From the NCBI GenBank assembly GCA_037447655.1, contig JBBHKE010002406.1, positions 35,773 through 51,772 of the forward strand: a stretch of DNA of 16,000 nucleotides, written 5' to 3'. The notes beneath the pieces were generated by a model. The model had not been told where the DNA came from. It made no database searches and worked only from the letters and a program-made list of their open reading frames with translations. Of the stretch, positions 1 through 7,720 are shown in pieces (position 1 is the first letter of the stretch; each line of letters opens with the position of its first letter). The position numbers were made by a program, and so were the translations under genes. The DNA is from Zygnema cylindricum (lineage: Eukaryota > Streptophyta > Zygnematophyceae > Zygnematales > Zygnemataceae).

Positions 1-39
1 GGATTACTAGGAGTCACATGTACGAATTTTTTGCGATAT

Positions 40-133
40 ATATCGCGATAATTTATGTTGGTCTCGGTACGATATATCGAGGATCCTCCTCGATCGATAT
101 TCGATATATCGAATATCGAAATTATCGCGATAT
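40..133. repeat. Inverted-repeat element with 15-bp perfect arms, possible MITE remnant
   Basis: The 15-mer ATATCGCGATAATTT at 40-54 recurs as its exact reverse complement at 119-133. The space between is itself palindrome-rich, built from variants of CGATATATCG and TCGATCGA. The block is non-coding. It most resembles the core of a small foldback transposon. The outer ends and any target duplication are unclear, because the left side reaches the window edge and the right side runs into a family A copy at about 160. The inverted repeat is directly visible; the transposon reading is inference. Confidence 0.5.
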
Positions 134-159
134 GAATCTACCCGATACCCAACACTAGT

Positions 160-333
160 GTTTCCGCGTCCGGATATTGTGAGGTATTTTGATCGGACGG
201 TTGGGATGGAAGGCTGGGATTTTTACCGTCAGATATGCGGTTTGCGAATGAGGAGTTGACACGTGTACACTGAGGATCATTAGGAGATATGGCAGAAAAA
301 ACGTTTTAACGCTAACAGCGATACGCTGTGTAC
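160..333 (-). mobile_element. Family A MITE, copy A5, left end degraded
   Basis: The right end has the family A terminal signature: a TTTTAACGCTAACAGCGATA-like run at 304-323 followed by CGCTGTGTAC to 333. The interior (GATCGGACGGTTGGGATGGAA, about 191-211, and the following ACCGTCAGAT) aligns with the interior of copy A3 and faces the same way, opposite to A1. The left terminal repeat is mostly gone; only a trace of its inner edge remains at about 160-185. No coding capacity. I see no target duplication. Confidence 0.5.
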
Positions 334-1273
334 TTTTTTTCCGAAAGTCGTCAGAAGGTGTCCGCTAGGGAAGGTACAAACATTTTGTACTTTTCGGGTA
401 AAGTCAAAACGACTGACGTGTCGTCAGGGCTCTCCTGTGCATCGTTTTTTATACCGTACTATTTTTGTCGTATTGGACTAGAAACCGTCCTCATGATCTA
501 GGATTTTTGTCGTATTAGCCTTTTCATCGTTTTAATACGGTGCGTTTTTTGTCGTGCTTTCGCCCTTGCAACTTTTTGCATTTATTTCGAAACTTTTTTT
601 TAGGTTAGAGATTCGCCTAGTTCTTTGTCTCCATTGGGACAGATTTAGGTCTAAAAATATCTGAAGCCCATGTTCTGGCCGTCCGATCTTATCGAATTAC
701 ACTCGGACGGTTCGTAATCGCTATTCTACTGTTTTTCCGTACTATATTGACCGTGTGAATTGCGGTACGGAGGAGAATATGACGCGAAGCAAACATTAGC
801 CGTCCGTATCAAAATCTGACGGCCGTAAACTGTTTAGGGCTTGGTTGCTCTGGACATTAATTTGGTGATTATACTTTTTTAGGTCATCAATCATGCCAGC
901 GCTTTTTTAAGCCATCGATTTTATCAGATGTGTGATTCGACGGCTACAGATGGGGTTTTGATTATCTATAAATAAGTATTTCATTATACCATACCCTAAG
1001 GGTTCAGAACCGTCAGATCTCACCTTTAGGGTTGTTGTACGAACCGTTTTCAACTGCTGGATGATTCTCACCGTCTAGATCATAATTTGACGGCCATAAA
1101 ATTGCCAATCCCGAACGGTGTAACGGGAAAGTGACATGTGGCGGTTACTATGTACGATTAAGTAACTGAAACTTTTATGTTTTATGACAGTGCCCTAAAA
1201 TACGGGAATAGTACGAGTGCTCTAACCCTAGTTTCAAAAGAAGTCATCACTACAGCAAAACTTTCGTAACTAC
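334..1273. other. Non-coding, MITE-like debris without a recognisable gene
   Basis: No coding region is supported on either strand. The stretch has scattered motifs shared with the nearby MITEs (CCGTCAGAT, GACGGCC, TTTTTCCGTAC). The 14-mer ATTTTTGTCGTATT occurs twice, at 461-474 and 503-516, 42 bp apart. These look like fragments of older elements, but I could not define ends. Confidence 0.4.
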
Positions 1274-1488
1274 CACCGTGTATCGCTATTAGGGTTAATA
1301 TTTTTTTCGCCACTTAAAACATCTTTTCTCCGTACACACTTGTCCGATTTTCATATGGAGACCGCCGATGGGAAAGTGTGAATCTTGGCTTTCAATCTCA
1401 ACCGTCAGATCCATAATCCGACAAACGTGTACGGAGAAAAGATGTTTTAAGCGGCAAAAAAAATGAACACTAATAGCGATACACGGTG
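1274..1488 (+). mobile_element. Family A MITE, copy A1 (complete, about 215 bp)
   Basis: The outermost 19 bp (CACCGTGTATCGCTATTAG, 1274-1292) are matched exactly in reverse complement at 1470-1488. The imperfect match continues inward for about 75 bp per arm, through conserved TTAAAACATCTTTTCTCCGT and CTTGTCCGATT-like segments, so almost the whole element can fold back. The roughly 65-bp centre includes GGAGACCGCCGATGGGAA and ACCGTCAGATCC, which copy A3 carries in reverse complement. There is no transposase, so this is a non-autonomous element. Other copies end in GTAC; here the flanks are CTAC and CAGC, so that tetramer is decayed and no target duplication can be named. A short ORF from 1463 begins inside the element and is fortuitous. 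Confidence 0.8.
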
Positions 1489-1654
1489 CAGCTTGCAGTC
1501 AAACCGGTTATGGAAAACACTTTATTATTTAATATTTATTGCGATTACGAAAAAATCCGATAGCTTCCGGGGAATCCGAATCTGCTTGGCACAAGTGGAG
1601 AGCGGAAAACGATTTTATTTTGGAACTGAAGAGTGTATTTTCTGACATCTCCCT

Positions 1655-1740
1655 TGTACCGGAGTTACACTAGTCATAGTATTCGTACATTTTGTACTAT
1701 TTTGTACTTGAAAGTACAATGTTTTGTACAGTTACGGTAA
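1655..1740. repeat. Phased GTAC cluster
   Basis: GTAC occurs at 1655, 1685, 1694, 1704, 1714 and 1726, with a GTA at 1737. From 1685 on, the steps are 9, 10, 10, 12 and 11 bp, near one helical turn. The block is AT-rich and non-coding. It resembles the larger phased arrays inside element C (5996-6193) and may be a fragment of a related transposon end or a protein-binding array. Function unknown. Confidence 0.5.
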
Positions 1741-2744
1741 TTACTAGCCAGTATCACCAGTAATTATGTAAGTATAGTTATCCTAGAAGACAATTCGATT
1801 TTATCGGTCCAAAATTTTTCAGATCAAGATTTTTTTTATTCTTGATTTAAAAGGAGAGGGGGGAAGAAATCAAACAATGTTTAACGCAAACAGGTAGACG
1901 TTTTGTGGAGTATAGAAAGTACAACTTCTGTTGTAAATAGAGTGGAACGTTCTAATTTTACGGACAAATTTTTATAAGACTGTGCAAGCAGTAATTTGTT
2001 AGACATGAGACTTCTTAAACCCTTTCTATGTGAGTTAGGTTGAAGGTCCATAAAATTAAAACACGATAAATCATTAATGTTAACTTTGTTGACATTTATG
2101 AAAATTTACACCACCCATCAACATTTTACAGGAGTTAACTACATTAATTAAGTCATCTTTTACAACGTGCCTTGATATGGGCCACTTCATTAATTAATGT
2201 TATTAACACTATTTTATGATTTTGGGTAAAAAAAAACACTCGCCCGAATTAGTGTGATTAACTCTAAGAGAGGTGGGCGGTGTACTTTGCGATTTCTGGC
2301 ACCTTTGAGTTGTCAATTGGACGGAAGTGGATGAACCAATTTTAATACCGGTCTTGCACCCATTTATGCAATAAATAAATGTATTATCCATCTAATAATG
2401 TATCTTTCCACTTTGTTATTATTTTGTATACATTAGTTCGAGTCCAAAACCACATTTTTTACTGTTAATAGTGTGGATAGAATTCATGTTGAACCAATTC
2501 CATGAGGTCTCTCTTAAAAGAAATATGTTGAAGCAACTTTAAGTAGGTTTTCTTCCACGCTTAGACTAATTTCAAATACAATTTCAAAAATTTTGAACGC
2601 GACTTTTAAATTTTTAACCTAACTTCAACCTCCTTATAACAAACAATAACGACGAAAATCATCACTAGAACAAGAATGCGATTTCACATGCCAAAACCGT
2701 CAAAACTCTAACACAGTTCCGTAATCCGTAATCTTTTCCAACAG
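1741..2744. other. AT-rich non-coding stretch upstream of the oxygenase exon; probable intron
   Basis: I translated likely regions mentally and looked for the upstream part of a prolyl 4-hydroxylase domain, but found none. The 3' end has a good splice acceptor: a pyrimidine-rich ATCTTTTCCAACAG ending at 2744. The simplest reading is intron sequence of the gene whose last exon starts at 2745, with earlier exons lost or beyond the window. A minus-strand ORF at 2209-2391 has no recognisable features. Confidence 0.4.
2731..2744 (+). promoter_or_regulatory. Predicted 3' splice site of the oxygenase exon
   Basis: The bases ATCTTTTCCAACAG form a pyrimidine-rich tract ending in CAG directly before the coding frame. 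Upstream CTAAC (2708-2712) could serve as a branch point. The phase-0 joint puts an Ile codon before LRYRNGEYY, which fits the usual start of the HxD strand in this family. Confidence 0.5.
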
Positions 2745-3191
2745 ATTTTGAGATACCGAAACGGAGAATATTACAAGCCCCACGAAGATTTTATCGACCA
2801 TCCGCCTGACAGCAAAGAACCCGCACGTGTGGGAACTTTCCTCCTTTACCTAACCGGAGGCGTGGTCGGTGGCGAAACGTGGTTCACAAATGCGTCGGGA
2901 ACTTGCACGTGCGGCGACGCGACGGAACCGGGATTGTCGGTGCAACCTCAAAAAGGACGAGCCGTACTTTTTTGGAACATGCGGTACGACGGAACTCCCG
3001 ATCCGTTAGCACAACATGCGGGATGCGAAGTACTGGAGGGCGAAAAATGGTCGGCGACAAAATGGTTGCTAACGGGTCCTTGGGCGGCAAGTAAGGAAAA
3101 CGAACCGACATCGGAACCGCCCACAAATTCAACACCGACAAATAATGACGCGACGACGGAAACGGCTTTCGTGCTTGAAGGGGCCGAATAA
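2745..3191 (+). CDS. Prolyl 4-hydroxylase-like 2OG-Fe(II) oxygenase, C-terminal exon (5' partial)
   Basis: This exon encodes the catalytic core of a 2-oxoglutarate/Fe(II)-dependent dioxygenase of the prolyl 4-hydroxylase alpha-subunit type. Counting the Leu codon at 2748 as residue 1, the visible landmarks are RYRNGEYYKPHED with the iron ligands H12 and D14 (HxD), LLYLTGGVVGGETWF (33-46), GLSVQPQKGRAVLFW (62-76), the third iron ligand H90 and, ten residues on, K100, which binds 2-oxoglutarate; the same H-to-K spacing is known in animal P4H. Members hydroxylate prolines of secreted wall or matrix proteins in the ER/Golgi; the substrate here is unknown. There is no ATG: the reading frame opens directly after an acceptor AG at 2743-2744, so this is an internal boundary and the N-terminal half (signal anchor, substrate helices) is missing. 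After the domain comes a 35-residue Thr/Pro/Asn/Glu-rich tail to the TAA at 3189. The exon is richer in GC and CpG than its surroundings. A decayed gene copy cannot be excluded, but the frame is intact. Confidence 0.85.
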   Translation: MLRYRNGEYYKPHEDFIDHPPDSKEPARVGTFLLYLTGGVVGGETWFTNASGTCTCGDATEPGLSVQPQKGRAVLFWNMRYDGTPDPLAQHAGCEVLEGEKWSATKWLLTGPWAASKENEPTSEPPTNSTPTNNDATTETAFVLEGAE

Positions 3192-3194
3192 AGG

Positions 3195-3289
3195 TGTCGA
3201 ATATATTGTAAAGTCGTTGAATATGTTATGAATTCGTAGAATAAATTATGAAAAAGTCGAGTAAGTTATGAGGACATTGGTGTAATAAA
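3195..3289 (+). other. 3' UTR with about 20-bp degenerate repeat and possible poly(A) signal
   Basis: Just after the stop codon, a degenerate unit of about 20 bp (TCG-xx-GAATA-xx-TTATG) recurs roughly four times from 3197 to 3270. AATAAA at 3284-3289, about 95 bp past the stop, is a plausible polyadenylation signal. Both are visible; use in the cell is inferred. Confidence 0.35.
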
Positions 3290-3350
3290 TTTGATAGGGA
3301 AGGGAAAATTTGAGTTTTGATAAGAGAGTGGAGTCAAATAAGAGTGGATT

Positions 3351-3420
3351 TAAGTCAAAGAAAGTAAAAAAAAGTCAAATAATGTCAAAGCAAGTCAAAG
3401 AAAGTCGAAGCGCGTCAAAG
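3351..3420. repeat. Decameric tandem repeat, seven units
   Basis: A 10-bp unit close to AAAGTCAAAG is repeated seven times without a phase slip: the cores AGTCAAAG, AGTAAAAA, AGTCAAAT, TGTCAAAG, AGTCAAAG, AGTCGAAG and CGTCAAAG start at 3353, 3363, 3373, 3383, 3393, 3403 and 3413. It lies about 160 bp past the oxygenase stop codon, probably just downstream of the transcript. Confidence 0.75.
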
Positions 3421-5266
3421 ATTGAATAGATTTAGATTGGCTCGAGTCAATTTGAGCTCTTTGTCTCTTGTTAAAATCGAGCCAAAAAAGTGAGTTTTGA
3501 AGGCAAAGAGAAAGTTGGGGAAAAAAAAATAGGAACAATTTAATTGATTTTCTTTAAATAAGAAAAAAATGTTATTCGATAATTAGTTTGTCCAAAATTT
3601 CAGACTTAAATTTTTGTTTTTCTCCGACCAAAAAATAACGGGAAAAAAACACATATCGGTCTTAAGCTATAGTTCAAATAAACGGTAAAAGCTGGTTTAT
3701 GTAAACATGATAATTATACCCCTTTTTGCCCGTTTACGTTTAAATTTTTAACTTATGAATGAGAAATATTCAAGTTCATTTTGACTACTCTAGATCAATT
3801 CCAAAAAAAATCCCCAAAATTGCAAAGCATATGATTTTCTTTAAAGGCCATTTTTTTTTTAATTCTTGTAGTAAAAAAGGAAGGAGAAATGGTGTACAAA
3901 TGATGATAAAAAATTTAACAATGTTGTTTTATTTTATCCATCTTCCATTAAAAAAGCTTCGTCTGTTTGTCAAATTCACTTTTGTAATTCAAGCTTTCAC
4001 TATACATATTAGAGAATGCGTATTATAAAATACGTGTTATAGAATAGTAATACTTATAAAATAGTATTCTATAGTTGGTTGGTATAGTTTATTGGTATTA
4101 GTTAATTTCAAATTATTGCTTTTGTTTGTTTTTTTAGACTATTTCATCATCTCAAGTTTACAACCTCGAATAGAATGAAGCGATTCCTCCTTCCCGTCTT
4201 TTTTTTCCCCATTTTTTCTTGTTCTATTTTTTGTGCGTGTGTGTGTATTTCTTGACATTTTTTTTTTTTGTGGTTATCTTGTGAGCATAGTGATGGGTAT
4301 TGCTAATGAAAAATTCTTTGTTGATTATTTCTTGTTTTTGGAAAAATTGTTTCGGAAACCAATCAATAAAGTAAGCTCTTGGGTGATGAATTAATGCATT
4401 TTTGTACTTTCTCCATTTTTTTGTTTTTTTTTTTTGTTTTTTTAAGATAGTTTTAGCCTTTAGGAGGAGGGATATTGTCAAATTTGTCGAAAAAGTGTGA
4501 TTTATCCGAAAAAATAATGAGTTCAAATTTTGGTGGAAGAAAAATAAAATAAAAGCAACATTATTAACTAATATGATTATATGTATTTATGTACCCTCCA
4601 TCCAAATTAGGTAGTTGTAAAAGTAACGAAGTAAATGCAAAAGGAAGTTCATGCAGTCTTTATATCCTAAATAACCACTCTAGATTTTTATTTATTATCC
4701 TCTATGTAAATGTTGTTGTACTTTATCGGATTAGCAAAAAGTACGTATGTAACATAGTCATTGTATTCGCTAGAATAATAGTTGTGTGAAAAGAATATTT
4801 GGAAAGAATATTGTGCAAAATCAGAACCACTATTTGTTACCCCATTTGGGAGTTAGGATCAAATATATACATGTTAAGGAAAATGAAGAAGGATATATAA
4901 ATAAACAAATCAAATTACAAAAACATATTTGATGTCCATTCCATTGCATGTTGAAAACCTAATTATCTAGTACATAATGTATGCCAAATGTAAAATATAC
5001 AGAAAAAGAACAAAAAAAATCACAAAAGTTTTTTTTATTTTAAGAACCGTACATCGTCACTCGCTATGAGTACTAATAACACTATATCAGCGCCGCTAAA
5101 TTGAGACCCTGGAACGTAAAATAGAATTAAAGATACTCTCTTTTTTACGCTAATATAGGTACGATTTGATTAGTGTCAATCATTTTAATTCAAAAAGAAT
5201 TCAAATGGTATACTGTACAAAATACGCCATTTACTACGTTTATTGGTGGCTATTTTGTACAATACT
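3421..5266. other. AT-rich non-coding stretch, nothing recognised
   Basis: Dominated by poly-A and poly-T runs. Short ORFs at 3759-4028 (+), 4224-4526 (-) and 4589-4789 (+) are low-complexity Lys/Phe/Asn-rich readings of AT-rich DNA and match no family I know. Traces of family A ends (TACTAATAACAC, 5070-5081) and GTAC sites (5215-5218, 5257-5260) appear towards the right end. Confidence 0.4.
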
Positions 5267-5492
5267 GTACAGCGCGAATCGTTATTAGCGTAGAAGTTTT
5301 TTTAGCATTTAAAAATAATTACCGTTATTAAGGCTAATTGGGAATTTGAAAATTTTCAAAGAAACCATTTACTTTAATTAGAAATTAGGGTTTTTCAGAA
5401 ATAGTATGGATAATTCTATTTGAGAAATTGGGAAAAATTTGGGGGAACCGGATTAGCGTTCAATACACTAATAACGATTCGCGGTGTAGTAC
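5267..5492. mobile_element. Family A-like MITE, copy A4 (variant interior)
   Basis: The left end GTAC-AGCGCGAATCGTTATTAGCGT (5267-5291) pairs with the right end at 5465-5492, which reads in reverse GTACTA-CACCGCGAATCGTT then ATTAGTGT. About 18 of the core 20 bp match. The ends have the family A signature, but the interior is AT-rich and unlike A1-A3, and the arms are short. This is a distinct subfamily sharing termini, as expected when different internal sequences are moved by the same transposase. GTAC lies at both outer edges and could be part of the terminus or a duplicated target. Confidence 0.65.
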
Positions 5493-5833
5493 ATAAAACG
5501 TGTCAGATAACGACGTCGACACGGGAAAGCGCGCTCAGATTTGATTCATAGTAACCCTAGAAACCCTAAAAAAACCACAGTTCAAAAGTATGTGTTTTTA
5601 TGGTAGGCCTTTGGTCGGCGCCTTTATCGTACGTCGTGTTATGGGCTTTTCATGTGATCTTCTTAGATCGCTACTTTGATCAGCACCCGTCCGATCGTCC
5701 GAATCTGACGGTGTAAATTTTTTTTTTTGGTCCGAATGTTTTAATTAGTCCAATTTTTGGTCCGAATGTTTTAATTGGTCCGAATAGGTCCGAATACAAT
5801 ATGGGTCTTGAGGTCATATTGTATGTTTTGCAT

Positions 5834-6315
5834 CATAGTTGTTCACGGCGTTTAGTGCGAACGATTTAATCGCGACGAATTATACGTAACAAACGCATTG
5901 AACCTTTTGAAAAAATCGTAAAAATCGTTAATGAATTTTCTTCCGTACTATTCCGTACATGTAAACAAAAATAAATTTCACATGTATCGCAGTTTGTACC
6001 ATTTTCGTACATTTTTCGTATCTTTTCGTAATAGTCCGTACATTTTTGGTACAATTTCGTACTTTTCCGTAAAACTTCTGTTCAGTTTACCGGACAGAAA
6101 GTACTACGAAGTGCAACGTATCTTTTCGTCAAATTTCGTACATTTACCGTACAAAACAGTACAGCTATCGTAAAATACTGTACGGTTTCCGTGAATTAGC
6201 CGTTAAGTTTACCGGACAGAAAGTACATCGCGTTTTTTTCTGATTTATTCAAAAGTCACGAATTATACGTTTTAATCGGAAAAAAGGAAAAAATCGCGCG
6301 ATTTGAACAACTATG
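5834..6315. mobile_element. Element C: nested hAT-like MITE with perfect 8-bp target duplication
   Basis: A 482-bp insertion within B1. Its ends are the inverted 12-mer CATAGTTGTTCA (5834-5845, reverse complement at 6304-6315). The host sequence TTTTGCAT is duplicated at 5826-5833 and 6316-6323, and the uninterrupted relative B2 has this octamer once at the equivalent place, so the insertion site is unambiguous. An 8-bp duplication with a C-A-x-x-G start is compatible with the hAT superfamily. Sub-terminal ACGAATTATACGT is present on both sides (5876-5888, 6257-6269) in direct orientation. The interior holds the phased GTA arrays listed separately. ORFs across it (5931-6173 +, 5866-6054 -) are fortuitous; there is no transposase, so it depends on another element for movement. 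Confidence 0.85.
5996..6226. repeat. 122-bp tandem duplication of helically phased GTA arrays inside element C
   Basis: GTA trinucleotides, mostly TCGTA or CCGTA after a T-run, start at 5996, 6007, 6018, 6028, 6038, 6049, 6059 and 6069; steps are 10-11 bp, mean about 10.4. A second block follows at 6118, 6128 (GTC), 6138, 6149, 6159, 6170, 6180 and 6191 (GTG). Each block is closed by the identical 20-mer GTTTACCGGACAGAAAGTAC, at 6085-6104 and 6207-6226, so array plus 20-mer form a unit of 122 bp repeated twice. Thirteen GTAC tetramers fall between 5945 and 6226. The spacing equals one DNA helical turn, which suggests an array of protein-binding sites on one face, possibly for a transposase; that function is inferred. 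Confidence 0.75.
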
Positions 6316-6481
6316 TTTTGCATACAATAGGCATATTGTATGGGCCTACTTTCACCTACTTTTGAACTATGACAAAAAACCCTAACAAAGGGAAATCACG
6401 CGAACCTGTTCTCACATGTTCAAAAGTCAACAATGTGAACAAAGCCTATAGCGGCTACACTACGAGAATATGTATCAAAGT

Positions 6482-6699
6482 ACACCGCTAATCATTATTA
6501 GTGTTAAAAGTTTTTTTCACCACTTAAAACATCTGTTCTCCGTGCACACTTGTATTGTCAATCCGAGACCGCCAATAGGAAGGTGAGAATCTTGCCTTCC
6601 AATAGCAACCGCCAGATCGACAATCCGACAAGCGTGCTTGAAGAAAAGACTTTTTAAAGTGGCGAAAAAAAATTCAGCACTAATAACGATTAGCAATGT
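6482..6699 (+). mobile_element. Family A MITE, copy A2
   Basis: The left end ACACCGCTAATCATTATTAG (6482-6501) pairs with the reverse complement of 6680-6699 (ACATTGCTAATCGTTATTAG). The arms continue imperfectly through the conserved CACTTAAAACATCTGTTCTC and GACAAGCGTGCTTGAAGAAA segments, giving arms of about 75 bp. The interior (CGAGACCGCCAATAGGAAGG, CCGCCAGATCGACAATCCG) matches A1 in the same orientation. More diverged than A1 and A3. No coding capacity. Confidence 0.75.
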
Positions 6700-6767
6700 C
6701 CTGTATTGTTATGTTTGTAAAATAGTGCAAATATTTTTGTTGGCTTCGGGTAATGTAACCCAAAATG

Positions 6768-6995
6768 GTACACCGTGTATCGCTATTTGTGTCAATATTT
6801 TTTATGCCGCTTAAAACATCTTTTCTCCGTACATGCTTGTCGGGTTATGGATCTGACGGTTGCAATTGAAAGCCGAGATTCTAACCTTCCCATCGGCGGT
6901 CTCCATATGAAAATCGGACAATTGTGTACGGAGAAAAGTTGTTTTAAGTGGCGGAAAAATTCTTAACGTTAATCGCGATACATTGTGTGCTGTAC
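6768..6995 (-). mobile_element. Family A MITE, copy A3, reversed relative to A1 and A2
   Basis: The left end GTACACCGTGTATCGCTATT (6768-6787) pairs with the right end at 6970-6995 (reverse complement begins GTACAGCACACAATGTATCG). The long arms include TTAAAACATCTTTTCTCCGT at 6811-6830 and its complement near 6929-6949. The interior CATCGGCGGTCTCCATATGA (6891-6910) is the reverse complement of the A1 interior, fixing the orientation. GTAC lies at both edges. A 63-codon ORF starting at 6775 simply reads through the element and is not a gene. Confidence 0.75.
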
Positions 6996-7036
6996 TGATA
7001 GTACTATACTATTCTTTTTCCTGTACTAGTTTTTCT

Positions 7037-7063
7037 CTACACTAATAGCGATTCTTGGTGTAC
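7037..7063. mobile_element. Isolated family A right terminus
   Basis: CTACACTAATAGCGATTCTT (7037-7056) followed by GGTGTAC is a good family A right end, ending in GTAC like the others. No partner left end is seen in the preceding sequence, so this is a solo end or deletion remnant. Confidence 0.45.
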
Positions 7064-7264
7064 TTAACTAAAGTTTTTGACATGGTACATTTTGAGCTTA
7101 ACTGTACGGCCTATGTGCTTTGGCAACTTGATTGTTTTACATCACAGCAGTTAGGGTCAAGTTCCATCAGTCGTTTTTGTAATCGTACGGCTAACTCTAC
7201 GGGCCGGGTTGATTGAGAGTCGATGTTCCATCACCAAGAGTTTTTAATCCACGTATTCTAAATC

Positions 7265-7720
7265 ATAGTTCAAAAGTAGGTGACCGTATGCCCATACAAT
7301 ATGCCTTTTGTATGCAAAACATACAATATGGCCTTAAGACCCATATTGTATTGGCCGCAAAATGAAATAAAATAGTAACAGGGTTGAGTTGCGCATGGAT
7401 CGATAGAGAATTAAACGTCATGTCTAAATTTGAAAAAAAAACCGGACAAAAAAATCTTTTTCTGTGAGTTTTGAGCGACTTTTAATTTAAACCGTCAGAT
7501 TCGGATGATCTGACGGTCGTTGATGAAAGTAACGATCTAAGAAGATCACATGAAAAGCCCATAACACAACTTACGATAGGACTATCGTCAGATTCGGACG
7601 ATCGGACGGTCACTGATGAAAGTAGCGATTTAAGAAGATCACATGGAAAGCTCGTAACACAACTTACGCTAAAGGCGGCCTACAAAAGGCCTACCAAAAA
7701 ACGCCTACTTTTGAACTATG
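7265..7720 (+). mobile_element. Family B MITE, copy B2, with internal 93-bp duplication and near-perfect target duplication
   Basis: The ends are CATAGTTCAAAAGTAGG (7265-7281) and its reverse complement CCTACTTTTGAACTATG (7704-7720). The flanks read TTCTAAAAT (7256-7264) and TTCTAAATT (7721-7729): an 8-bp TTCTAAAT duplication with one extra A on the left, or a 9-bp duplication with one mismatch. Element C's perfect 8-bp duplication and similar CATAGTT end favour the first (hAT-like); the second would point to Mutator-like elements. A segment from about 7493 to 7585 is repeated at 7586-7676 with few changes. Further inverted ATACAATATG motifs sit near the left end. No coding capacity. Confidence 0.85.
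7491..7676 (+). repeat. 93-bp tandem duplication inside copy B2
   Basis: Unit 1 includes CGTCAGATTCGGATGATCTG (7493), AGAAGATCACATGAAAAGCC and ATAACACAACTTACG. Unit 2 repeats these from 7586 with CGTCAGATTCGGACGATCGG, AGAAGATCACATGGAAAGCT and GTAACACAACTTACG. Copy B1 has only one unit, so the duplication arose in the B2 lineage or was lost in B1. Confidence 0.75.

Larger units (their letters stand above)
5576..6371 (-). mobile_element. Family B MITE, copy B1, interrupted by element C
   Basis: The left end CACAGTTCAAAAGTA (5576-5590) and right end CCTACTTTTGAACTATG (6355-6371) are inverted copies of the family B terminus. Internal segments match the reverse complement of copy B2: GTAGGCCTTT, GTTATGGGCTTTTCATGTGA, TCTTCTTAGATCGCTACTTT, CGTCCGAATCTGACGGT, and the sub-terminal ATACAATATGGGTCTTG. 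B1 has one unit where B2 has a 93-bp duplication. At 5833/5834 the element is broken by a 482-bp insertion (element C) and resumes at 6324. Without the insert and one target copy it is about 306 bp. The A-rich flanks prevent a reliable target duplication call. No coding capacity. Confidence 0.8.

Noticed and set aside
1463-1645. 60-codon ORF on the plus strand
   Set aside because: It starts inside the right arm of MITE copy A1 and has no domain.
2424-2436. tRNA B-box-like TTCGAGTCC
   Set aside because: No A-box or cloverleaf-forming sequence in the 60 bp upstream, so not a tRNA gene.
2879-3141. Alternative-frame ORFs over the oxygenase exon on both strands
   Set aside because: Shadows of the P4H-like frame, which alone shows conserved motifs.
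4224-4526. 100-codon minus-strand ORF
   Set aside because: Lys/Phe/His-rich translation of T-rich DNA with homopolymer runs; no motif.
5866-6173. Overlapping ORFs on both strands inside element C
   Set aside because: They read the phased GTA repeats; sequence is low-complexity and not protein-like.
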